A stretch of DNA of 62,839 nt from a virus. Below are positions 1-7,701 of the stretch, piece by piece; within the stretch, counting starts at the first letter, position 1, and every line of letters starts with the position of its first letter. Under the pieces are notes generated by a model that was not told where the DNA came from, searched no databases, and worked only from the letters and a program-made list of their open reading frames with translations. The translations under genes and the position numbers were made by a program. The stretch covers positions 1 to 62,839 of IMG/VR virus record IMGVR_UViG_3300047548_001519; one strand, given 5' to 3'.

Positions 1-21
1 AATGTAGTGATATTGGTGCAT
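1..21 (-). CDS. Start of a truncated late gene
   Basis: Only the first seven codons (MHQYHYI) lie in the window. The start is set by an AGGAG ribosome binding site 8 nt upstream of the ATG and a late-type TATAAATA box about 25 nt upstream. The product cannot be recognised. Confidence 0.6.
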
Positions 22-43
22 TAAGTTATCTCCTGTATAGGAG

Positions 44-51
44 TATTTATA
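44..51 (-). promoter_or_regulatory. T4-type late promoter (TATAAATA)
   Basis: On the minus strand the sequence reads GCTATAAATACTCC, an exact match to the T4 late promoter -10 box. It precedes the truncated gene at the window edge and lies just downstream of the endolysin gene. Confidence 0.7.
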
Positions 52-91
52 GCTCAATGGACCTCATTTCGACTATATGAACAAAATATTT

Positions 92-544
92 TTACATCAA
101 TTCAAAATGCGGGCAGTCGATGAAAGGGCGTCTACCTTCACGACGACGTGAGTCTACGTAGTAGTCCATAGCATCTTGCATGGTACCATCCCATTCACGG
201 ATGTCAGGAACATTCCAAGCTCCACCCCAACGAACAGGAACACCGATCTCAATTGCACCCAACCTCATTGCGTCTGCCAGATCGTCATACAGGTTCAATT
301 CCCAAGACACTCGATCGCCGATGTACGCAACAAGGTCTACCGCCATTCCTTTGATGTGCTTGGAGTCCATGGTCTGACTAGCACCAGATGCAACAAGTTC
401 ACGTTGACGCTCTACAGTCCGCAACCCTTCAGTTACGCCGAAGTCAATTTTGGTAACTGTAATTGCAAACTGGACTACTTCTACAAGAGCTGGTTCAACT
501 CCCTCCAATCTCTGTAATGATCTTTTTGATAGTTTAAATGCCAT
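92..544 (-). CDS. M15-family L-alanyl-D-glutamate peptidase endolysin
   Basis: 150 aa, the size of single-domain phage M15 (VanY/T5 Lys-like) peptidases that cut peptidoglycan stem peptides. The zinc ligands are visible as SKHIKGMAVDLV (H and D, about residues 62-71) and CPHFEL at the C-terminus. There is no signal peptide, so it should need a holin or spanin-type release system. It overlaps the homing endonuclease upstream by 11 nt. Confidence 0.85.
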   Translation of the reverse strand: MAFKLSKRSLQRLEGVEPALVEVVQFAITVTKIDFGVTEGLRTVERQRELVASGASQTMDSKHIKGMAVDLVAYIGDRVSWELNLYDDLADAMRLGAIEIGVPVRWGGAWNVPDIREWDGTMQDAMDYYVDSRRREGRRPFIDCPHFELM

Positions 545-1211
545 TATTTTGTCTCCTCCGTTGAGCCTCTTTACTTCTAGTATTCACGTAATCCCAATCA
601 CTTATTGACGAATAAATTTCTTTTTGTTTATGATACTGTTCTGTTGTTATTTGTATAGCCTTTCCTTGTTTATCTATACATGTAATCTTACCAGGAGTTC
701 CTTTGTAGTTTTCTTTACTAGATTTCGGTCTTTTAAGCAACTTTCTTGTGTGTTCTGTAAACGATTTTGCTTTATAGTTAGGGTTTCTATCACCTTTTCT
801 CATCTCACTCCAAAGATGTTTTTGCTCATCAGAATGTTTTTTACCAAAAAAGGGATTGAGACTTCCTGTCTTACCATACATCCCATTAAGAGGGCCACTA
901 GCCCCTTTTCTATACACTCCTTTTGGAGCACCATCCATCCCATTTTCTTCTTGTAAATTGAGCCATTTAGTAGAATCAACTATATCAAAGAATGATGAAA
1001 AGAACAACGCAAATTCTTGCAACAATTCCACATCATAAAAAGGCTCCGACACCCACAAAGTTTTTACATGGGATGGGCCGTGCTTTTTGATGTGTCTCAA
1101 CCAATGAGTGCCAGACCCTTTATACTGATGTATATTTTCTTTAGTCGTTCTACCAAAATAATACTTGTCGGTTAGTTCGTGACGCTTGATATAAAGATAT
1201 GTTGGGGTCAT
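534..1211 (-). CDS. GIY-YIG homing endonuclease (Seg-like)
   Basis: 225 aa. The N-terminus carries a GIY-YIG-like core (TYLYIKRHELTDKYYFGRT), and the middle has NUMOD3-like repeats (GPLNGMYGKTGSLNPFFGKKHS) that bind DNA in T4 Seg enzymes. Its ATG overlaps the phoH stop codon as ATGA, with a GGAG 8 nt upstream, so it is translationally coupled to phoH. It probably makes site-specific double-strand cuts that spread its own gene. It sits next to another mobile element, the phoH intein. Confidence 0.8.
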   Translation of the reverse strand: MTPTYLYIKRHELTDKYYFGRTTKENIHQYKGSGTHWLRHIKKHGPSHVKTLWVSEPFYDVELLQEFALFFSSFFDIVDSTKWLNLQEENGMDGAPKGVYRKGASGPLNGMYGKTGSLNPFFGKKHSDEQKHLWSEMRKGDRNPNYKAKSFTEHTRKLLKRPKSSKENYKGTPGKITCIDKQGKAIQITTEQYHKQKEIYSSISDWDYVNTRSKEAQRRRQNNGI

Positions 1212-3025
1212 AAGTCGACTCCAACTTTATTACATGCGATAATCCAATCACGAACTAAACTACTTCTTACGATATCATCTACAACAAATTCTATGTGTGT
1301 AAATGAAGGCATTGTTTTAGCAATCTCGAGAAATTGCTTTACCCCACTTACATCGTTTCTCGATTTATTTAAATCAGTTTGTCTATAATCACCACACCAG
1401 ATAATTTTGGAACGATATCCCACTCGTGTCATCACTGTTGAAATTTCACTCCAATTCATGTTCTGGCATTCATCCACGATAATGATTGCATCATCGAACG
1501 ATTGCCCTCGAATAAACGATGTAGAGATGAACTCAATATATCCTTGCTCTTCTAGTCTTTGGTATGCGTCTGGTCTTCCGAATAGAGTGTGACAGATTTG
1601 TTGATAAGGTTGACGATAGATTTGAGTCTTCTCTTCGAGGTCACCGGGCAGATGACCGACTTCCCTTGACGGGACTGCAGAACGGACAATAATAATCTTA
1701 TCGAATGGATTTGATTTGTCGAGTACTTCTTCGATTGCCTTGTAGAGAGCAACGAAGGTATTGTGTGTGACAATGTAGTCATCTGTTACATAGAGATGGT
1801 CCTCACTATCGATCATAATACACTGAGCTTCTTCCTCCCCAACCACTTCAATAGAGCTAACTCGTCTACGCAATTCAACCCGCCCGTGTGCAAATTGTTC
1901 TGGTAATCTGTCCTGCTTACGAGGAAGGGAAAATAGCAGTTTGGGTGTCGGATGTGCAATGTGTAGGGTATAAGCCCTCTTGCCTGCTTTTGTTTCTCCA
2001 AGGTATGAATAGTGTGGAACTCGGTGTGTGATGGTACATGTTGCGCCTACAGACCAAAGGAGCTGTTGTACATCCAAGGCTAGTTGATGACTTACCGTTG
2101 TGTATGATACAGTACCTCGTTTACCCACAGTACCATCAGTATCTAACAACCCCCTAATCAACTCAAGCCGTTGTTGCAAACTACACTGATTATAAGAGCT
2201 GGGGATGAACTTTTCTGCTGATGTACAGCCATATAATCCTAGCTCACTTAACATCTGTTTGTAAAAGTTAGTAAAGTGACCTTTTGTGTTGATGTGGGTT
2301 TGATTCTTTTGTATAATTGCAAACTCTATGTCTCCACGCTGTGACAGCGTATACCCTTCATCCAACTCACTTGTTACTTTTTCTATGATATGGCTGTCAG
2401 CAGATGTTAGGGAAATATGATGTGTCATCCCTCCATCTCCAAGCAGTGCTCCTAACACGTATGGGGTGATAGGTAAGGCACAGTCAATACCAGGAGTGGG
2501 TGTAATCATGTCGACTGAAACAGATCTACCAGAGTCAATCACACTTAGTATATCTAATGTATTCACCACATGGTACTGTGCTTTTCGACCGTTATTATCT
2601 GGATACCAAACACCCCAGAGATGCTCTGCACAAGCTCTCGTTGAGCTGCCATCGTGGAAGGTAATCTGGAATATTTCCTTCTTACCCTGCGGAAATATTC
2701 CCGTAATAGGAGCCAGGTCACCTTTAGGTGTTACAACAAGATCTCCAACATTGAGGTCTCCCATCAGCTTCCAACTTGATGGTGTTAGAATTTTTGCATC
2801 TAGGGGTTGGGCTTTACCAGTTCCTGCCACACCGTGGAGAGCTATAAAGTAGTCACCTTGTTTGTATGCATCAAAGAATTTTTTCTGGTTGTCGGTTAGG
2901 GGATCAAAAGTTTTTAAATCATCAATTCTAAGTTTTAGATGGTTGTTTGGTTTTGGTTTGTCAAATTTCTCTTCCGGTTGTACTAGCTCAGTCACGTTAT
3001 CATGCTTCTGTTGTCGTCTGGCCAT
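1208..3025 (-). CDS. phoH: PhoH-like ATPase with an in-frame intein
   Basis: 605 aa, of which about 254 are PhoH extein. PhoH is a RecA-fold P-loop ATPase common in T4-like and marine phages; its role there is unsettled (phosphate starvation or RNA metabolism). Walker A is GVAGTGK/TF, split by the intein after K71. Walker B is IIIVDECQNM, and the C-terminal part IIWCGDYRQTDLN is typical of the family. Splicing would rebuild GVAGTGKTF exactly. It is followed by a coupled homing endonuclease. Confidence 0.92.
   Translation of the reverse strand: MARRQQKHDNVTELVQPEEKFDKPKPNNHLKLRIDDLKTFDPLTDNQKKFFDAYKQGDYFIALHGVAGTGKAQPLDAKILTPSSWKLMGDLNVGDLVVTPKGDLAPITGIFPQGKKEIFQITFHDGSSTRACAEHLWGVWYPDNNGRKAQYHVVNTLDILSVIDSGRSVSVDMITPTPGIDCALPITPYVLGALLGDGGMTHHISLTSADSHIIEKVTSELDEGYTLSQRGDIEFAIIQKNQTHINTKGHFTNFYKQMLSELGLYGCTSAEKFIPSSYNQCSLQQRLELIRGLLDTDGTVGKRGTVSYTTVSHQLALDVQQLLWSVGATCTITHRVPHYSYLGETKAGKRAYTLHIAHPTPKLLFSLPRKQDRLPEQFAHGRVELRRRVSSIEVVGEEEAQCIMIDSEDHLYVTDDYIVTHNTFVALYKAIEEVLDKSNPFDKIIIVRSAVPSREVGHLPGDLEEKTQIYRQPYQQICHTLFGRPDAYQRLEEQGYIEFISTSFIRGQSFDDAIIIVDECQNMNWSEISTVMTRVGYRSKIIWCGDYRQTDLNKSRNDVSGVKQFLEIAKTMPSFTHIEFVVDDIVRSSLVRDWIIACNKVGVDL
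1760..2812 (-). mobile_element. Class-3-type intein with LAGLIDADG endonuclease in PhoH Walker A
   Basis: The intein spans about residues 72-422 (351 aa). It begins with Ala (AQPLDAKILTP), not Cys or Ser, and ends IVTHN before extein Thr. Trp in EHLW (block B), Cys402 in block F (QCIMIDSEDHLYVTDD) and Thr420 in block G match the WCT triad of class 3 inteins, which splice through a branched block F Cys intermediate. Two dodecapeptide motifs, YVLGALLGDGGM and LIRGLLDTDGTV, mark a DOD homing endonuclease. Both look intact. Confidence 0.88.
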
Positions 3026-3037
3026 AAATTCTCCATC

Positions 3038-3280
3038 TTAGATATCGGCGATAGTATTTAGTCTACTCCCCGGCGCTCTTGAGTGGATTTTTTGCAGCAC
3101 TTCTTTGAATCCTCCATCAACTTTTCTTACCCCAAGTCGTACAGGGTCACCTAGATTCATTGTAGAATGAAAAGATTCAAAATCTGGGTTTTCTTTAAGA
3201 AAATCTTCCTTCTCAGCAATTTTCATTTGCTTTTCAATTACTTCCCCAGTTTTTGTATTTTTAAATTGATATGTTGGCAC
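3038..3280 (-). CDS. FmdB-like small protein (PTYQF family)
   Basis: 80 aa from a GTG start, chosen because GAGGAG lies 6 nt upstream and the product then begins (M)PTYQFKNTKTGE, the usual beginning of this phage family. FmdB-family proteins normally have a CxxC zinc ribbon after this strand; this one has none. The C-terminus is charged (VLQKIHSRAPGSRLN). Function unknown; widespread in T4-like phages. Confidence 0.6.
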   Translation of the reverse strand: MPTYQFKNTKTGEVIEKQMKIAEKEDFLKENPDFESFHSTMNLGDPVRLGVRKVDGGFKEVLQKIHSRAPGSRLNTIADI

Positions 3281-3290
3281 TACAATCTCC

Positions 3291-3602
3291 TCAAGCCAAG
3301 AATGCACCAATAAGAAAAATTACAAACAAAATAATTATTCCCAAAGCCATAAGAAATGATCCACCGCTAGCCTGGCTTGGATTGCTTTTTGATTTTTTAT
3401 CATAGCTAACCCACCGAACCCCGTTACCCAAATTTACAGTTAGCCTTGATGGGTGTCCTTTACCACCAAGAAGGTTTCCTGTGTTGTATGTAACATTGCT
3501 GGCTGCTTTTACAGAAGCAGAAGCTCGTGGTCCTCTTTTACTATAAGAACCATTCAGCCAACCATCTTTTCCTTTTGTTCGTTTACGTACTTGAAGTCCC
3601 AT
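3291..3602 (-). CDS. DUF4236-like protein with C-terminal membrane segment
   Basis: 103 aa. The N-terminal half (LQVRKRTKGKDGWLNGSYS, then GPRASASVKAASNVTYN) resembles the short beta-rich DUF4236 fold. The C-terminus has one strong transmembrane helix (about residues 82-103). It overlaps the upstream membrane-protein gene by 1 nt. Function unknown. Confidence 0.55.
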   Translation of the reverse strand: MGLQVRKRTKGKDGWLNGSYSKRGPRASASVKAASNVTYNTGNLLGGKGHPSRLTVNLGNGVRWVSYDKKSKSNPSQASGGSFLMALGIIILFVIFLIGAFLA

Positions 3603-3889
3603 TACATTAGCATCCTAAAGAGACCGACAGAGTCGATCGTTGTTAATAACAAATAATTGGCAAGCATTCCAAATGACTTTCTTGTCCAAGCTGCCCAAGC
3701 ATACATCGAACAACCAAGGATCCATATTGGATAAAGAATCATCAAAGGTGGATTGGGAACAGTCAGTGCCATGGCGAGTGCACAACCAATTGACATTGCC
3801 CAGGCCAACAATTCAATTACAAATCGTACACGATGAGAATTCCAATCTTCTTTTATCCATGCAAATGTGTTGTAGAAGAGATCGTTCAT
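3602..3889 (-). CDS. Small membrane protein, about three helices
   Basis: 95 aa with hydrophobic segments at about residues 24-45, 49-66 and 74-92. It overlaps both neighbours by 1-4 nt in a tight operon. No family recognised. Confidence 0.55.
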   Translation of the reverse strand: MNDLFYNTFAWIKEDWNSHRVRFVIELLAWAMSIGCALAMALTVPNPPLMILYPIWILGCSMYAWAAWTRKSFGMLANYLLLTTIDSVGLFRMLM

Positions 3890-4410
3890 TTGATTGGCCA
3901 GTGTTTGTTGAATCGTTCAAAATAGAACATCAGTTCTTCTTTATCATCGTCAAAATACTCACCAACATAATCAGACCTCACCGCTGAGTGTATATTCTCA
4001 CATAACGCAATTAATGTCAAATCTTTCCGCTCGTACCCAAAAGAGTACAATACATCCAACATCCATTTCCAGTTACCACCTCGAATAATTCCAGCTTCAA
4101 CAAGGACTAGCTTTTTGGGGAGTCCCATTTCAAATCGACGCCATTTAAACTCAGCCTCAAATTTCTTGATATAGAAGTCTGGACTCTCATCAGGATATGC
4201 TACGTCGACAGGAATGATTGGAATGATCTCTCCATCGCGTGACCACATATGTGCGAAATGCATTGCGACAGTTGCTGAATAGTCCGGAGAAGCCATAATA
4301 ATAGCTGTATCTTTTGGATCCAATCCTACCGTATCCACCACAGTGAGGAGACGATTGATCAACTCATGTTCTTTTTGCCTGGTGATAAACTTAAGCGGTC
4401 TTCTGGTCAT
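3886..4410 (-). CDS. Unknown protein with phosphoribosyltransferase-like sequence
   Basis: 174 aa. The segment TAIIMASPDYSATVAMHFAHMW and the later LVLVEAGIIRGGNWKWML have the alternating strand/helix look of a Rossmann or PRTase-type fold, with GIIRGGN where a PRPP loop could lie. The acidic DD/TT signature of true PRTases is missing, so function is not assigned. It overlaps its upstream neighbour by 20 nt. Confidence 0.5.
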   Translation of the reverse strand: MTRRPLKFITRQKEHELINRLLTVVDTVGLDPKDTAIIMASPDYSATVAMHFAHMWSRDGEIIPIIPVDVAYPDESPDFYIKKFEAEFKWRRFEMGLPKKLVLVEAGIIRGGNWKWMLDVLYSFGYERKDLTLIALCENIHSAVRSDYVGEYFDDDKEELMFYFERFNKHWPIK

Positions 4411-4576
4411 TTAGGGGTTCCTCTAGAGCGTCCAACACACAATCCTCAGTAGAAAGGATATCCTGATAGTCGGCCGGTGGTTTTTTTTTGGAAAAAATTC
4501 GGTCCCAATTGCTCTCGAATGTTTCCTGGTCTACGGAAAATGGTCTTGGAGCAGATCCTTTTCCTCCGTCACTCAT
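4391..4576 (-). CDS. Small unknown protein
   Basis: 61 aa, charged, beginning MSDGGKGSAPRPFSVDQETF. The ATG follows TAGGAGATAC. It is the first gene after a terminator and overlaps the next gene by 20 nt. The N-terminal GGKGSAPRP motif recurs in small proteins of T4-like phages, from general knowledge. Confidence 0.5.
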   Translation of the reverse strand: MSDGGKGSAPRPFSVDQETFESNWDRIFSKKKPPADYQDILSTEDCVLDALEEPLNDQKTA

Positions 4577-4590
4577 ATGTATCTCCTAAT

Positions 4591-4616
4591 AAAAAGAGCC
4601 ACCGAAGTGGCTCTTG
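4591..4616 (-). terminator. Rho-independent terminator
   Basis: On the minus strand AAGAGCCAC-TTCG-GTGGCTCTT is followed by TTTT: a perfect 9-bp stem with a UUCG tetraloop and a U run. It ends the transcript of the gene at 4638-5012. Confidence 0.85.
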
Positions 4617-4637
4617 TAGTTAATTATTGTGGACAGA

Positions 4638-5012
4638 TCACTTCTTAACACTGTAGAAGTATGTCGATGCAGCTGCTTTCGAGAGACCAAGTTCCTTGGT
4701 AAACAACTCGATCATTGCGCCTCGACTCTGGTCCTGAGCCTTATTATATAGCTCTTTTGCACGCGACATCTTTGTCGACTTAGGTGCTTTAGCCGGTTTC
4801 TGCTTTGCGGTTGCCTTCTTCACTTTAGCCAAGGTGTCCTCAGCTGCTTCTACAGGCTCAACATCCTCTGTCAGGTCCATCGTAAGAAGGTTCTCAATAT
4901 CACCTTCAGCTTCCGGATACTTCTGAATGAGAATGTCACGAGCCTCGTCTGCTGAGTAGGACTGCGTGAGGTGCTTGTACATGGACTTAATTACTTGTTC
5001 ACTGATAGCCAT
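4638..5012 (-). CDS. Unknown DNA-binding-like protein with a Lys/Ala linker
   Basis: 124 aa. An N-terminal helical region (residues 1-45) and a Lys/Pro/Ala linker (about 63-82) lead to a C-terminal domain of about 40 aa, MSRAKELYNKAQDQSRGAMI then LGLSKAAASTYFYSVKK, that looks like a helix-turn-helix. It is a single-gene unit: sigma70 promoter at 5057-5085, AGGAG site, terminator at 4591-4616. A regulatory or nucleoid role is plausible but inferred. Confidence 0.6.
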   Translation of the reverse strand: MAISEQVIKSMYKHLTQSYSADEARDILIQKYPEAEGDIENLLTMDLTEDVEPVEAAEDTLAKVKKATAKQKPAKAPKSTKMSRAKELYNKAQDQSRGAMIELFTKELGLSKAAASTYFYSVKK

Positions 5013-5056
5013 AATATAAATCTCCTGATATGATGTAAAGTTTGTACTACTTGGTC

Positions 5057-5085
5057 ACTATAAAACAAATTCGAATTAATGTCAA
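5057..5085 (-). promoter_or_regulatory. Sigma70-type early promoter
   Basis: On the minus strand, TTGACA - 17 bp - TATAGT, upstream of the gene at 4638-5012. It begins right after the stop codon of the previous gene. Confidence 0.75.
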
Positions 5086-5268
5086 CTACTCTTGTGCATC
5101 GTACTCAAAATAACCGTAATGTGTGCAGAACTCTTTCACTTCTCTCTCGGAAATCCAGCAAAGGATACTTTGCAGAACTTCACGAGCATCAATCAACTCA
5201 TCATCTACAGCTTCCAACAACGCTACCGTAAAAGCTCGGTGTCTTGCCAAATCAATTGCCATGTTCAT
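5086..5268 (-). CDS. Small unknown protein
   Basis: 60 aa, acidic and helical (VALLEAVDDELIDAREVLQS), with an AGGAGAT site before the ATG. No family recognised. It lies in a run of small genes, each behind its own strong promoter, typical of early host-takeover functions. Confidence 0.55.
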   Translation of the reverse strand: MNMAIDLARHRAFTVALLEAVDDELIDAREVLQSILCWISEREVKEFCTHYGYFEYDAQE

Positions 5269-5275
5269 CTCCTAA

Positions 5276-5509
5276 TCAAGCCCAATTCTTTTTGTCACCG
5301 TACAACTCATTCCACTCGTACCCAGCAGTGTATGCTTCCAATTGTTCGGCAGTCATCTCATCTTCAGAGTACTTCTTGCTATTGTAGGTAGCGCCCTCGA
5401 AGTAATGAGGATCATACCCACGGCCGTAGAAACTGTCTGCTGAACCACGATCAAAAGGACCACCGTGACGCTGATCGTATCGCTTAGTTGCTTCATAATC
5501 TATTGTCAT
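5276..5509 (-). CDS. Small unknown acidic protein
   Basis: 77 aa from the ATG at 5509, chosen because AAGGAAAT precedes it and because a longer frame would run through the promoter at 5540-5568. Sequence MTIDYEATKRYDQRHGGPFD, rich in Tyr, Gly and acidic residues. It resembles short RGYDPHYFEG-type phage proteins. Function unknown. Confidence 0.6.
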   Translation of the reverse strand: MTIDYEATKRYDQRHGGPFDRGSADSFYGRGYDPHYFEGATYNSKKYSEDEMTAEQLEAYTAGYEWNELYGDKKNWA

Positions 5510-5539
5510 TTTATTTCCTTGTTTGTTCACTGTAAATAC

Positions 5540-5568
5540 ATTATAAATTAATTCGGAATTTTGGTCAA
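5540..5568 (-). promoter_or_regulatory. Sigma70-type early promoter
   Basis: TTGACC - 17 bp - TATAAT on the minus strand, 31 nt before the start codon at 5509. The -10 box is a perfect consensus. Confidence 0.85.
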
Positions 5569-5622
5569 CGATCACAAACCTGCCAGATGCTGCTCGATTT
5601 GACGACGATACTCTTCGTGTCA

Positions 5623-5808
5623 TTAGTATGCTCCTTCTTCCATCTGTTGGTTTGTAAGTTCTTCAACACCCGCTGACATACCGAGTCCTTCAAACATAGC
5701 AGCTAACTCATAAACACTGGGGGAGTGTCCTTCGTACAGGACCTTGTCCTCTTTCATAACAACTACCCAGTCTCCTGTGCCCAAACTGTTGGTAATAATC
5801 CTAATCAT
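5623..5808 (-). CDS. Small unknown protein
   Basis: 61 aa from the ATG at 5808 (MIRIITNSLGTGDWVVVMKE). AAAGGAGT lies just upstream, and the promoter at 5851-5879 sits inside any longer frame. Short beta-rich N-terminus, acidic C-terminus. No family recognised. Confidence 0.6.
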   Translation of the reverse strand: MIRIITNSLGTGDWVVVMKEDKVLYEGHSPSVYELAAMFEGLGMSAGVEELTNQQMEEGAY

Positions 5809-5850
5809 ACTGACTCCTTTGAGTTGATAAATGTTACCAGTTGATCTACC

Positions 5851-5879
5851 ATTGTCCCAGATAATTAAATTTTGGTCAA
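5851..5879 (-). promoter_or_regulatory. Sigma70-type early promoter
   Basis: TTGACC - 17 bp - GACAAT on the minus strand, before the gene at 5623-5808. Confidence 0.7.
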
Positions 5880-5884
5880 CCACC

Positions 5885-6037
5885 TTAGGCAGGGAAAAAG
5901 TCTGCATATCCGCCTGTCCCGCCTAGATGTGCCCAATCTTGATAAATCTCGTGCATGAAAGAACCAGAAACGCCAGTGTACAGTTTGCGATAAACCTCTT
6001 TGCCTTTGCTGTTGTAAACAACTAGGAAGTATCTCAT
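5885..6037 (-). CDS. Small unknown protein
   Basis: 50 aa, MRYFLVVYNSKGKEVYRKLY to the C-terminus YADFFPA. An AGGAG site lies 8 nt before the ATG, with its own promoter at 6073-6101. The stop codon falls just before the next promoter. No family recognised. Confidence 0.65.
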   Translation of the reverse strand: MRYFLVVYNSKGKEVYRKLYTGVSGSFMHEIYQDWAHLGGTGGYADFFPA

Positions 6038-6072
6038 TTTTTTGCTCCTGTTAATTTCTTTACTGTAATTTC

Positions 6073-6101
6073 ATTATCCCCGATCTGGTCATTTTGGTCA
6101 A
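6073..6101 (-). promoter_or_regulatory. Sigma70-type early promoter
   Basis: TTGACC - 17 bp - GATAAT on the minus strand. The -35 box overlaps the stop codon of the gene at 6098-6205. Confidence 0.75.
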
Positions 6102-6205
6102 CTGATCAAAGCCCAAATTACACAAAAAATTAACAAAAGTTCTGCCACGGACATTAAAATTATCGTAGTCCAATCCTTAAAGATACTTTGGGGATGCGGT
6201 TTCAT
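6098..6205 (-). CDS. Single-pass membrane miniprotein
   Basis: 35 aa, MKPHPQSIFKDWTTIILMSV then AELLLIFCVIWALIS: a short polar head and one transmembrane helix. It has no clear Shine-Dalgarno but lies 28 nt downstream of a sigma70-type promoter. Function unknown. Confidence 0.5.
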   Translation of the reverse strand: MKPHPQSIFKDWTTIILMSVAELLLIFCVIWALIS

Positions 6206-6232
6206 GGTGTAATTTTGTTCAATTGATGACTG

Positions 6233-6261
6233 ATTGTATCAAGTAAACAAATTAACGTCAA
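6233..6261 (-). promoter_or_regulatory. Sigma70-type early promoter
   Basis: TTGACG - 17 bp - TACAAT on the minus strand, before the membrane miniprotein at 6098-6205. Confidence 0.7.
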
Positions 6262-6265
6262 CAGG

Positions 6266-6421
6266 TCAGGTCTGCGGGGGAGTTTGTGGTGTTCGGGTTT
6301 GTAAAAACCGATAGAAATTCACGAAGTACGCAAACGCTTTGGGCTGATGAATAGGGTTTGGTACGGAACCAAATTCTTTGATCAAATTATTGTAGAGGTC
6401 GATTGCTTCTTTGTCAGTCAT
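6266..6421 (-). CDS. Small unknown protein coupled to ClpP
   Basis: 51 aa, MTDKEAIDLYNNLIKEFGSV at the start and a Pro/Thr-rich tail. Its ATG overlaps the clpP-like stop codon (ATGA), so it is probably translationally coupled. Function unknown; an adaptor or modulator for the neighbouring protease would be speculation. Confidence 0.6.
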   Translation of the reverse strand: MTDKEAIDLYNNLIKEFGSVPNPIHQPKAFAYFVNFYRFLQTRTPQTPPQT

Positions 6422-6987
6422 ATGATTGAATCTGCAATATTAAATTTTAGCGCTTCTTCAGCAGACATATAGGTATCAGAGGGCCGCAATAGTTGTGATT
6501 TGATCTTTGATCTAACCAGACCAGTCGCTTGTTGCAGGATGTCAATCATTCTACTATTGCATCGCTCACCCTCAGCCATAGACGCCTTCAAGTCATGGTG
6601 CTTCCCTTGCATCTCGTCAGAGTATTGGTGACACATGAAACTAGTGTGCGACATTGCGTACCTGTGACCTTTCTCACCTGAAGCAAATATCAACAAGGCA
6701 GCACTCATCACAGATCCAACACCAATCACGTGGATTGGATGGACACTATGTTTCATCACGTCAATTAAAGCAAACGAAGAGTACAGATCGCCACCTGTCG
6801 AATTGATGTAGAGAGTAAGTGGTCTTATGGAGGTTGCGTTGAAATTCTCATACAAAATCCACTTGATGCACTTTTCAATGTTCTCCTCATCAATCTCTCC
6901 AGAAAGAAAATGCGTACGATTCTCAAGTAGTGTTGAGTCTACTCGATCGCTAACATTGAATTCTGAAGCGGCAGGAGGTCGTTTCAT
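6418..6987 (-). CDS. clpP: ClpP-like serine protease
   Basis: 189 aa, close to bacterial ClpP in length. The catalytic triad is visible: Ser in GVGSVMSAALLIFASGEKGHR (about residue 96), His in FMCHQ (about 121), and Asp in RPSDTYMSAEEAL (about 170). ClpP forms a barrel that degrades proteins fed by Clp ATPases. No phage Clp ATPase is seen, so it may use a host one or work alone. It is not beside the capsid genes, so a prohead-protease role is unlikely. It overlaps genes on both sides by ATGA. Confidence 0.85.
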   Translation of the reverse strand: MKRPPAASEFNVSDRVDSTLLENRTHFLSGEIDEENIEKCIKWILYENFNATSIRPLTLYINSTGGDLYSSFALIDVMKHSVHPIHVIGVGSVMSAALLIFASGEKGHRYAMSHTSFMCHQYSDEMQGKHHDLKASMAEGERCNSRMIDILQQATGLVRSKIKSQLLRPSDTYMSAEEALKFNIADSII

Positions 6988-7136
6988 CTAACGTAGTAAT
7001 AGTATGGTGCGTAGTAAGGAGCGTAATAAACTGCGGGTTGAGGATAGTATGTGTAAGGAGCATAGTAGTATCCAGCTGGATAAGCAACGCATCCACCTAG
7101 CAATCCTACCACCAACATGGCTAGTAATATTTTCAT
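6984..7136 (-). CDS. Tyr/Pro-rich small lipoprotein
   Basis: 50 aa. A type II signal peptide MKILLAMLVVGLLGGC with a good lipobox (LLGGC, Cys16) is followed by a Tyr/Pro/Ala-rich tail (YYYAPYTYYPQP). The ATG follows AAGGACTAAAT. It would be lipid-anchored in the envelope. It overlaps the ClpP start. Confidence 0.75.
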   Translation of the reverse strand: MKILLAMLVVGLLGGCVAYPAGYYYAPYTYYPQPAVYYAPYYAPYYYYVR

Positions 7137-7149
7137 ATTTAGTCCTTAG

Positions 7150-7701
7150 TTAATGAAGCCTTGAGTAAGCTGGTAATGATTGTTTAAGAAACTGGAGTTG
7201 ATCTGCGAGGATATTTCTGTTCTTGAGTATCATTGCTTCCTCTCGTGTTGGTACATATGGCACATAGAGAAGTTTCATATCTGTCTCTTCAAGAAGAGAA
7301 TTCGCCTTACGATGGTTACATCTTTTACAAGCAGTAACACAATTCATCCAGCTATGCTCACCACCTCGTGATTTAGGAACAATGTGATCGTTAGTTAGCT
7401 GATATGATAAAAAGTGACCACCACAATATGCACAAACGTGTAGATCTCTTCCGAACAAGTTGTAGTTCGTTAGCGATGGAGTCTTAAAGGCAGGACGGTG
7501 ATCTCCGCGAACAGCCATGATGGAGGAAAACGTGATTGACGATTGCTTTCCAGTAAGACGATTTGTCCCGCCATACTTTGTCCAATCATACTCCCCCATT
7601 TCCCACACGACATAGTTTTTAGCTTTGTATGTAACAGCCTCTTGCCACGTCGCCCAATGATGAGGCACTCCTTGTTCATTGAGGGCCAAAACCAACGCCA
7701 T
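7150..7701 (-). CDS. HNH endonuclease
   Basis: 183 aa. The zinc-bound HNH motif is complete: CAYCGG, then LTNDHIVPKSRGGEHSW with the catalytic His, then NCVTACKRCNHRKAN. This resembles a chromosomally widespread bacterial HNH family more than intron-type enzymes. A homing, host-DNA-degrading or packaging-related role cannot be told apart. It overlaps the macro-like gene by 26 nt. Confidence 0.8.
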   Translation of the reverse strand: MALVLALNEQGVPHHWATWQEAVTYKAKNYVVWEMGEYDWTKYGGTNRLTGKQSSITFSSIMAVRGDHRPAFKTPSLTNYNLFGRDLHVCAYCGGHFLSYQLTNDHIVPKSRGGEHSWMNCVTACKRCNHRKANSLLEETDMKLLYVPYVPTREEAMILKNRNILADQLQFLKQSLPAYSRLH

